Shown: piece after piece, positions 55,897-64,000 of the stretch
How positions within the stretch are numbered: the first letter of the stretch is position 1
Layout: each line of letters begins with the position of its first letter
Assembly (NCBI GenBank): GCA_033439765.1
Contig: JAULSN010000005.1
Location: 1,751,001 to 1,815,000 of the forward strand
Length of the DNA: 64,000 nt
Source of the DNA: Lasiosphaeria ovina
Taxonomy: Eukaryota; Ascomycota; Sordariomycetes; Sordariales; Lasiosphaeriaceae
Reading direction: 5' to 3'
Notes under the pieces: model-generated
What the model was told of the DNA's origin: nothing
What the model saw: the letters and a program-made list of their open reading frames with translations, nothing else
Databases searched by the model: none
Made by a program: the position numbers and the translations under genes

Positions 55897-58438
55897 CGCC
55901 GCAGGCACTGGGGGTCCTAGGGGGCTTGCCCCCTAGAAATCCAACAATTAGTAGACCATGAACATCGACAACTCAACTATCACGAGAATTTGTTTTGGTG
56001 TTGAGGGGGTAGAATGGCTGTAAATCGCTGTCCCGAGGTTCAGCCGGCCACTTCCGAAGTTTACCCGGGGTTCGTTGGTTCGTGCTCAAGCTTCGACTTT
56101 CTTACCGGCTCCCCCGCCAAAAGTTAACCTCTTTCCTCCTACAACCTCGCAACAGGTATGCCGAATGCTTCAAGATCATCGGGCTATTGATGCCTACTAA
56201 TATACGACAGGAACGCGTTTTTTTCGAGCTGCCGCGATGGCTACGGTCGGGGTCCCTCCACAGCCCCCGCCGCCTCCGCCAAATCCAGGCGGAGGTGGTG
56301 GCCTTCCTCCCGACCGCCCGATCCTACCGATTGAGACCCCCGATGACGAGATTCCCGTCGATTACAAGAGATGCCGTGCTTGCAGGTTCGTCAAGCATCA
56401 CCAGCACTTTGTTGCAAAGCCTGGTGGAAGAAGAGGAGGATTGACGGTTAATTGCGATACTTGCCGCGGTCTGAATGTTGGCGCGCACCGATCCAGTATT
56501 CGCGACCTCCTCTCGAACATGCCTGCCCTCGCCCCGCGGTCTAAGCGTACACCCGACGTGTTGTCCTCGCCTGAAGGCCGTGCCTCTCGAGCCGCCTCAA
56601 TGGCATACGGTCCTCTTCGCCGACCTTCCGGCTCGCCCCCCCCCCGGGGCCAGCTCCCAGTCTTCGTCCCCGGCCTTCCCTCGGACTCGGAAGTCTTCGC
56701 CTAGGCCGCACCCGTGCCCCTACCCCCATTCTTCCCCGAGGTCAATCCCCCGCGCCGCCTGCCCTCGGAAGTCCTCAGCCTCGCAGCGGCTTTCAACGCC
56801 TTACCTCAATATTCCATCGGCGTGGTCAGGTTGAGGGTTATACACCCGAACAACAGGCGGCACATGACGACCGCCTTGACATACAGCGGCGTCACAGATC
56901 AGAGCGTCGGCAGGGACAAGTTCCGTCTGCAACACCGCCGTCACAAGAGCTTCTCGCTCGCCCGCCGGGCGGTGATCCCGGAGATCCTTTTGTGGAGGAC
57001 AACAACCGCCAGATGTGCCCGCGTTGCTGGCAGTATTTCCCCGAGGCTGAATTCAGGGGCCGTGATCACTGCCGAGCCTGTGATGCAGAACTTCAATCAA
57101 GCATATCACCCTCGCAGTCAACTGCCTCACAAAGCGACTACATGAGTGGGCCTAGCACTCCTCGCCCTACGCCCCGCCGCCAACGTGGTCCTGCTTTTGG
57201 CAGCCAGTACCGTCCCCGTGCATCTCAATCTCCTGTCGCCGAAGCTGCCGTGCCTCTATTTCCAATAGAGGAAAACCCGGTCCTTGAAGACGACTTGGCG
57301 GTTGATTCCCTTCTCGCCACCGATCGTGAGCTTTTATACGGCTTCCAGGCTCGCATTGACGGCGAGTCTTCCTTACAGCATTGTCCCCGCTGCCGCCACT
57401 CGTAGTACAACCTTCGCATTACCGGTGGCATATGTGCAGCCTGTCACTACCGTGACGATAGAAAGCCTGACGACATGCCTAACTTCTTTTCTGCCGAGAA
57501 CAACATGGACCTCGGTGACGTCCCGGATCACCTGCCGAAGCTTACACAAGTTGAGGAGCAGCTCATTGCACGCGTTCACGTCTTTCTAGATGTTCGATTA
57601 GTTCGAGGTCAACAATACCGGCACAGCAAGCACTGCGTTAGCTTCTTGCGTGATACTGGCTCCCTCTATAACCAGCTCCCTCGCCTCCCTCGGGAGCTCG
57701 ACATCGTCATAGTGCGGCCTCGCCAGTCGGAAAACAACAACGCACATTTGATCAGGAGCTTTCGTGCCGACTTCAGGGTTCGCCGTGCTGCCATTGAGAC
57801 TTGGTTGCGATATTTAATCGCAAACCACCGTGGTTACTCGGACCTTCAGGTCGATGTCGAGCGCCTCGCACAGTTGCCCGAGGACGGTAACGTCATAGAC
57901 CAGGTCGCCGTTATTGAGGTTGAAGAGGAAGCCCCTGCCGTGCCGCAGGTCCCCGGTGACGATGAAGTTGAGGATGAGGACTTTATCGACTATGCCGCGG
58001 CACCTAACCTCATTCCTGCACAGGCTGATCTCGCTCGACTACGTGATCAGGTGCAGGGTAGGGAGCTGGCCCCCGAGCAGCCGCCCATTCGCAACTACAT
58101 TGAGCTCCCCGGCGTTAGGTCAACGCCCCTAAATGACCTCAATAACCGCCTCGCGAGGTGGATTACAGGCGCCGTGTTGATGCCGGCGAGGTCTTAGTTC
58201 CGGGCCAAATACACGCCTAGATAGCTAAATCGACAGCCTTAACACCATGCTATTTATCCTGTGATGATCACGCCGTATTGTTTACTTTTGACATAGTTGC
58301 ATAGTTGCCCTTGATCATGGCACAAAGCGGGGTTATCTTTACTAATCCTTCGAGCGAAGCGAGGACAGGCCGCCGCAGGCGCCGCCGGAGGCATCCGTTC
58401 AGCTGACCCCTTCCTGACTGGTCAGGTAGCTTATTTTA
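55897..58438 (+). mobile_element. Helitron-type derivative B (internally deleted)
   Basis: Opposite orientation to derivative A with the same termini: the 5' hairpin GGGGGCTTGCCCCC (within CTAG...CTAG, about 55917-55936) and the 3' hairpin CCTGACTGGTCAGG before TAGCTTATTTTA (ending about 58438). It keeps more of the N-terminal half than A, including a DUF6570-like region, and only the last ~18 codons of the helicase end. The 3' end lies 68 bp before the F-box-like gene's ATG. Confidence 0.82.
56237..58220 (+). pseudogene. Helitron protein, N-terminal half with DUF6570-like domain
   Basis: Starts MATVGVPPQPPPPPP at 56237. A first Cys module (CRACRFVKHHQHF...CDTCRG) is followed by a Pro/Arg/Ser-rich linker whose frame shifts at the C run near 56636-56645. 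The second Cys module is intact (CPRCWQYFPEAEFRGRDHC, then CRAC). After a TAG at 57403-57405 and a frame change, the DUF6570-like part reads FFSAENNMDLGDVPDHLPKL, QVEEQLIARVHVFLDVRLVR, CVSFLRDTGSLYNQLPRLPR and ELDIVIVRPRQ. The track then jumps near 58157 to a C-terminus ending EVLVPGQIHA at the TAG at 58218-58220. Rep and helicase cores are absent, so it cannot mobilise itself. Confidence 0.78.
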
Positions 58439-58506
58439 TACAATTACCCAGCATCCTATTCCGTCTGGCACCAACCACAGTTACACAGCATCCGCCCATT
58501 CCCAAG

Positions 58507-60042
58507 ATGCCGGCCACGTTCACCACGATGCCTTTTGAACTGTTCTGCATGATTGCGTTGAAAGTCCCCCTCGCAGACCTCCGCGCTCTGGGCAACACAT
58601 GCAGAGAATTCCGGTACCTGTTTCTTAGCCATGAGTTTGCCATACGGATCTTGGTGGTAAGGGCCTTCATCTTCTTCCTCAGACAGGAGGGGGGCTGACT
58701 TTCTGTTTTACCATCAGGCAGCCCCAGCGTCGGTCGAGAACCGGACTACCGAGAAAGGAGCCGACCCATCAGGCAGCTACTCCGCCTCGTCAAACGGCAC
58801 GAGGCCGTCGCGTCCGTGACGCCAGTCCACATCAGCACCTTCGCCGACGCAGAGCAGTGGATCTACAATGACCACACCCTCTGCTGCACCCACAAGGGGG
58901 GCCTGGTGTCGCTGTTCGACCCGTACAACAGCCGGCGCTGGATCGACATGGCCACGCTACTAAGCCTGAGCTACTCGAACGAGACCTACAAGCTGAAGCT
59001 GCAGCAGCTCCTCTACTACAACCAGCCGCTCCTGGTCCTCGCCTCCACCAAACGCATGCAACGGGCTCAGGGCAGCCCCAGCACCGTTTTCCACGTGTTC
59101 GACACGGTCCAGCAGACATTCCTCGCGGCAATGGAGCCGCCTACTTTCCTGAACATGTTCGCGCAAGACATGTTCGCGCGAGCCAGCAACGGCTTCGTCG
59201 TCATCGGCATGTCGCTGCCGGTCAGCGGGTGCTGCTGTCCGATCTGGTATGTGAGGGGGTACGACGTGGACGCCGACAGTTGGACCGAGCGGTGGATCAA
59301 GCTGCCCGACGCGATCGGGCCGCAGCTCGAAAGGACCACGGCGTTCGAGGCCTTTGACGGCTACTTTTACGCCCTGTCGACTAAGCCGCGGTGGCTCGGG
59401 CATTGTAACGAGATGGTTGGCGCCGCCGCCGAACAGTCCACCCACTACTCCGGGGTCCGGATCCCGCTGAGCCTGCAAGAATTTGACGCCGTGATGGAGT
59501 CCTTCACCGTGCCCCGGGCGCCTTGCCTTGACGCGAACGGGATTCGCACGTGCGGCTTCCATTTCCGCATCTTCCGGGACGACACCGGCCAGCTCAAGGC
59601 CGTCGAGGGCAGGCTGGTGCTCGACAACAGCAACGGGGGCACCAGATAGCGCGCCTACTACACCTCCGACATTATCTTTAAGGATAAGCACGGCAACCAG
59701 AACTCCAGCGAGCTAGTTTCCTGGATGCGCGAGCAGCTCAGCTCCAAAAACGCCGAGCAGCTAGGCGCCTGGGTGAGCCGCTGCCCGGCGCGCCAGCCCC
59801 GCCCCGAGGTCTACATCGACGGCTCCCTGGACGACCAGCAGGACACCTCGGACCTGCAGACCGTCCGCACGTGGTTCCCGGACGCGCAGACGTTCATCAA
59901 CGTGCTGGACAATAGCATGACGTGCGGAACTAGCTGCTTCCAAGAAATTGAGGATGACGTGAAGGGCTCCTCCTACATCGTTGACTGCAACTGCCCTCTC
60001 GGGTATGTCCTCCAAGGAGGCTCGTTCCAGTTGGCGCATGGC

Positions 60043-60089
<47 letters not shown>

Positions 60090-60561
60090 GGAGGAGATAA
60101 CAACAGGCGCCGCCACTACTACGGTAGCAGAGGGCAAGCGCCCTCTTCTCAACTTTGACGATCTGTGCAAGAAGTATCATGACCATCACCACCACCACCA
60201 CCGGACCACCAGAACTACCACTTGGCCGCGGAGGCAGAACGCCGCGGGCAGGCCCGACCCGACCTACGACTCCTCCAACGCGGCCGTGAGCCCGGCGAGC
60301 TTGAGCGTGATCGAGCAGCACGGGTGGGACGAGCGCACCATCGTGTACAGCTTCGAACCCACGGGGCTCGATGAACACCGCAAGATCGTGTTTGTGAACT
60401 TTGACACGGGAAACAGCCAGCACCTGGAAGAGAAGTCTCAGTGCATCATGATTGATATCCGGAGGTGGGTCTTGTCGTGTTCAGAAACGCCGGCGACAGG
60501 CGAAGAGGGCGGCGGGGTTAGAGCCGCAGTCATCGAGGAGAGCGCTCAACCCTATTTCTAG
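58507..60561 (+). pseudogene. F-box-like protein with one in-frame stop
   Basis: Exon 1 (58507 to about 58653) encodes MPFELFCMIALKVPLADLRA and LGNTCREFRYLFLSHEF, an F-box-like start. A GTAAGG donor follows, but the acceptor that keeps frame is unclear. The long frame, in phase from about 58720, includes ASVTPVHISTFADAEQWIYN and FDVFDTVQQ-like beta segments up to a TAG at 59647-59649, then continues in the same frame to 60561. The later part has 15 Gln at 60046-60090 and a His run (HDHHHHHH). F-box proteins recruit substrates to SCF ubiquitin ligases. Apart from the one stop and the splice problem the frame is clean and GC-rich, so loss of function, if real, is recent. A Helitron derivative ends 68 bp before the ATG. 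Confidence 0.6.
60046..60090 (+). repeat. CAG microsatellite (polyglutamine)
   Basis: Fifteen Gln codons, all CAG except one CAA, within the F-box-like gene. Confidence 0.95.
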
Positions 60562-61033
60562 AGTCTCTGCTTTCTCTTTTCATAGTAGCTTTTGATACGG
60601 AAGGCTAGAACTTGCCGGCTCTCTAGTGGCTACCGGCTGGTACTTAAGGATTAGAGACTCTAATACGTCTCTCCGCCCTCCAAGATAGCAAGTTTATTCT
60701 TAATTATAATATTACGAAACTTATACGCAATGTAGGTAATACCTGCCTTAAAAAGACTTTGTCTATTCTACTAGATAAAACACTTTCGAATACCAGTACT
60801 ACCTTTCGCCTTATATCCCGCGCTCTCGTCTTTACTACTTCAAATTCGCTCTATTTCCCCCTGGGAGCGCTATACCGATATATACAGCAGGCTCGTAGAT
60901 GTTGTTATTCTTATAGCTTTTAGGCGGGTGATTTGAGGTTAATTTAGATTGCTCAGCTTGTCTAGACGCGCGGTTACTTGCTGCATTGATCTAAAGAACG
61001 CGATGATGTTAGTAACAGCTTGTCGTAAATAAT
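60562..61033. other. Intergenic, AT-rich, no gene seen
   Basis: AT-rich sequence after the F-box-like frame. No coding frame or repeat recognised. Confidence 0.4.
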
Positions 61034-61147
61034 GAGGCTACTCGTGACCCGCCCCACCTTTTACACGTTCAGGGGAACCTGAACATGAAAAAAGGAGTTC
61101 AGGTTCCCCTGAACGTGTAAAAGGTGGGGCGGGTCACGAGTAGCCTC
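61034..61147. repeat. Perfect 51 bp inverted repeat with nested palindromes
   Basis: Arms 61034-61084 and 61097-61147 are exact reverse complements around a 12-base A-rich loop. Inside each arm, next to the loop, GTTCAGGGGAACCTGAAC (or its complement) is itself a palindrome. It has no sequence in common with the 39 bp hairpin at 11797. It lies 204 bp before the ATG of the last gene. Confidence 0.95.
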
Positions 61148-61350
61148 GCCGCCATCGAAGAAACCTGCGCGATTCCGTTCGGGGTGAGTCCCGATTATCT
61201 CAGCAGGCTCGGAGTGGCGCGTAGCGCCCGCGCCACCTACGGAAAAGAGGCTGTGCTTGCGGGGTAAGGTCCTGAGGATACTACTCGGACGACGGAATTA
61301 AGTTGGCCCTTTGCTTCATCTCTCCGGTCCTCAGCGCCGTTTGATACATC

Positions 61351-64000
61351 ATGGCTACGACAAAAGCCAGGGCCGAGAAACACTTTCAGCAGGCAATCAA
61401 CCTCCGTCCAGCTACATCCCCTCTTTGCAAAACCGATATTGTACGACTTTGCAAGTTCCTTCAAGACGTATTTACCGGTGCTGAAGATGAAAAGCGATTT
61501 TACTTTAGAGCCTTGGAACATTCCACGCTCCTTGTTTTCGGGGCCCTCTTTCCGGCTCGAGATATCAGGTCGTTTAACCTACCAATTATTGAAGCGCTTT
61601 GTGCTATGCCCGAGCTGCGACAGCATCCTTGGAAAAACGACCCAACGCTCTGGGAGGCCTGTCTCGCAATTCCGACTAGTGACGAGACGTACTTAAAGCT
61701 TCGTAAAGGTATATTTCCCCAGTGCACCTACTATGCGGTCCGGACTAATAATGGTTTAGCCGCTGTCGAAGTCATCAATCCATGCACGTCTCAGCCCAGA
61801 GTTGGAACACTACCCAGTTTCGATTCTATTCAGGGCTCAGCATGCCCTTCCTACAGCGCAGAACTAGGTAGCGAACAGTTAGGGGAGGAAGCGGGGAACG
61901 TAGGTCATTCGGGTGGTGAGCTTGCTGCTTGATACGTGTCCCCATATTTTTGCTATTTATTAATATAGCGACTTAGAAGTATTCGTTGTAACTCCCACCG
62001 GTGCACCTATAACGAGAAACCCCGGTGACACCGACGCCGCGTCGATGGCATTGCCCGGCACAAACGAAAACTCTCCTGGCGGCGCTTTTGAAGGTTCTCA
62101 AGAAAAACGGCGAAGTGAGACAGAAATTGCAGAACCCCTGGCAATCTATGGTCATCCTACGAAACGTGTCCGCAACGACCGACTCTATGAAGTCCCGACC
62201 ACTGCTTCCGCTTCGGCTACCGTTGCCCATAGAAACATGGGGACAGGGTCCGCGGGAGCTCAGCATAGCAACTTGGCCGCGTCGTGGAGGTCCTCGAGCA
62301 CTTCGCTTTCAGTCGCCAGCTCTACCTCTCCAGCTTTGACGCCAGCTTTCACTTTTTGCTCGTCTGAACTGTCGTCGAAGATCTTCAATACGTCCAGGAG
62401 CACCGTAAACGCTATCTTACTCCCCCCTCCTACTATCGAACCCTTTATTAGTTACGCAGATGCCTATACCAGTATCGCCGGTAGTGTCAACCACGTTTTT
62501 CTCCACATTGACTCCTACGATCCTCCACAATCTTCCGACCTCCCCGGTCTTACGGACGAGCATCTGAAGCAGGCATATGATCACAAGTTAGTTTGGGGAA
62601 GTGATGGCGGTTTAAGATCCTTACAGCCCGAACTCCCCATCATTACGAAGACACCCAGGACTCCGAGCGTTTGGAAATTCGAAGCTTTGAAGCTCGCCCT
62701 CCACATATTCCCCGAACATCGATATCTCCAACCTCTTTAGTAAGTGGTGTAATTAACCTTGATGGCAGGTTAGAACTAACGACATTACAGTTATGCCAAG
62801 GTCGGCAAGTCCAATCTTCGCCATCTTATATGTGTTCTGTCATATCTCGAAGACGAAACTGTTCGCAGCAAACTTGAGCCGTATCATATTGCTCGAGCTG
62901 TGAATGTGTTCTTGTCGGCGTCAAATTTCGGGGGACTTCAGTGGAAGGAGACAGTGCTCAACGTCGCTGAAAGCCTCTTAAATTCCATGGCCGAAAATCC
63001 CTTGACGTCCGAAATGGATTCCTTGGGCCAGAGTCATGCAAGAATCCGGCTGAGAAGAATCGCACTCGAACGAATATGGCAGGAGCCCGATGTTCACAAG
63101 CAAATTTGCAAACTAGGTGAATTATCTTTCCAACCTTCGAATTCGCGATCAAATTGCTACTTTGGAGAGATGATAATGCTCTGGGCCCGCCTCCTCATCG
63201 ATATTGGAAATTACCACGAAGCGTCACTTGTACTGGAAAGGTTCTCGCCATTGAACTCCAATCAAATATCCGGGCTGGAACAGTCCGTTTTGAACGAGAT
63301 CCAATTATTACGAGGTGAGATCTTCAGGTATGAGGGTAGATTCAACGAGGCCAGGGACTGCTTTTCAGATTTGCTTAAGCGGGTGCCGACGCCGCCGAAG
63401 TCAATCACCCAAATGACTGCCGTGGCCTGCGAGTTAGGCGATTTTGATCCAGCTATTGAGGTGCTTACCGACGAGCTCGCACGGATTAAAAATGAGCCAA
63501 TCCGGGGTAAAAACTCAAAGCGTTTGCGACTTGCTCTAGCGGAGGTCTTTCTTATGAAAGCAGTCAAGCTAGAGTCTGCAAGACCGGAGAGCAAATCCTT
63601 AATGGAGGCCAAAGCGCTCTTGCAATGTCTTGAAGAAGAGTTTAAGGAAGCTCAATTGGCTAAGGTCGGGAGGATGAATTGGTTCAGGATCCGAGTTGCG
63701 CTCGCCATCGTCGAGCACATACAAGGCTTGGATCGCGCTTTCGATTCGTGGGATGAGGCACAGACGGCTTCGCGCAACAACTGGTCGGAACTTTACACGA
63801 AGATGGTCATCATATATTCACAGTGTGGGCTAAAGTACGCACTTGGAGATAGAGATTGCGCGGGCGAACTTGAAGAGAAGGCGATCCAGCTGTCCCGAGA
63901 GACCGGACAGCAATATACTTTCACATGCTTGGGTCCAATTTGGCTGGAATATGTAGGGAATCAAATTCGGTCTTGCGGAGGGAGATCACTGGTTTTGCAA
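61351..64000 (+). CDS. Large helical-repeat (TPR-like) protein, 3' end outside window
   Basis: Exons 61351-61915, 61977-62739 and 62791 to the window end. Introns of 61 and 51 bp have GTGAGC/CTTAG and GTAAGT/TACAG ends with matching phases. Exon 1 opens MATTKARAEKHFQQAINLRP and is helical. Exon 2 is a Ser/Thr/Ala-rich linker plus FISYADAYTSIAGSVNHVFL. Exon 3 is all helical with TPR-like pairs: LLIDIGNYHEASLVLERFSP, LLRGEIFRYEGRFNEARDCF, VACELGDFDPAIEVLTDELA. TPR repeats bind partner proteins. No enzymatic domain is visible in the part seen. Exon 3 is open to base 64000. Family not identified; the fold call rests on helix spacing and the G-x-x-x-x-A positions. Confidence 0.68.

Noticed and set aside
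58832..59691. Long minus-strand frames opposite the F-box-like gene
   Set aside because: They are shadows of GC-rich coding sequence; the plus strand has the coherent F-box and polyglutamine frame.
59761..60423. Leucine-rich minus-strand frame with a long Leu run
   Set aside because: The Leu run is only the reverse reading of the CAG repeat.
63262..63612. 116-codon minus-strand frame
   Set aside because: It lies inside the third exon of the helical-repeat gene, whose plus-strand frame is open throughout.
1..64000. CRISPR array, bacterial operons or ribosome binding sites
   Set aside because: Introns, fungal domain families and eukaryotic transposons show that this is nuclear fungal DNA; the tandem repeats have no spacer structure.
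1..64000. tRNA or rRNA genes
   Set aside because: I looked for T-loop type GGTTCGAANCC words and found no cloverleaf-compatible context; a covariance-model scan would be needed to exclude them.
1..64000. Starship giant element with a tyrosine-recombinase captain
   Set aside because: The cargo-like mix of genes fits the idea, but no DUF3435-type recombinase frame was seen at either side, so the claim is not supported.

Overview
The window looks like repeat-rich accessory DNA from a filamentous ascomycete (Pezizomycotina). Supporting signs are compact genes split by 45-95 bp GT..AG introns with fungal branch sites (CTAAC/CTGAC), fungal zinc-cluster (Zn2Cys6) regulators, an Est1-type RNA-binding protein, a BCS1-type AAA ATPase, a pogo/Fot1-like transposon and Helitrons of fungal type. 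Several relics carry stop codons at Trp or Gln positions, as repeat-induced point mutation (RIP) would leave. No species can be named from sequence alone.

Layout. 0-6 kb: two small genes (coiled coil, bZIP) that converge, a decayed acidic/basic ORF, and a large Est1-like gene on the minus strand. 6.6-24 kb: two inverted copies of a dispersed repeat (6.64-7.46 and 22.62-24.01 kb) bracket a 2.16 kb pogo-like transposon, a large gene joining a JmjC domain to a Ulp1-like protease domain, and a BCS1-type ATPase with one frameshift. The right-hand repeat copy carries a ~0.55 kb insertion holding a tiny spliced Lys/Glu-rich gene. 24-30 kb: an AWS (pre-SET-like) remnant, a minisatellite, a partly decayed unknown gene and a small coiled-coil gene. 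30-35.5 kb: a palindromic 40 bp satellite, a Zn2Cys6 regulator, degenerate copies of the same satellite, and two genes of unknown function. 36-44.7 kb: diverged duplications, three tiny membrane-protein ORFs, a hybrid Zn2Cys6/C2H2 regulator, a JmjC pseudogene and a kinase scrap. 45-58.5 kb: a copia-like gag remnant, two differently deleted Helitron derivatives in opposite orientation, an EF-1alpha-like G-domain protein and a small coiled-coil gene. 58.5-64 kb: an F-box-like gene with one stop, a perfect 51 bp inverted repeat, and the 5' part of a large helical-repeat gene that runs off the window.

The genes do not form an obvious pathway. The recurring theme is chromatin and regulation (two JmjC modules, AWS remnant, Ulp1-like protease, four DNA-binding regulators, an F-box protein) scattered among mobile-element debris. 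No tyrosine-recombinase 'captain' of a Starship-type element was recognised. Splice models come from reading GT..AG sites and frame continuity by eye; no homology search was run.
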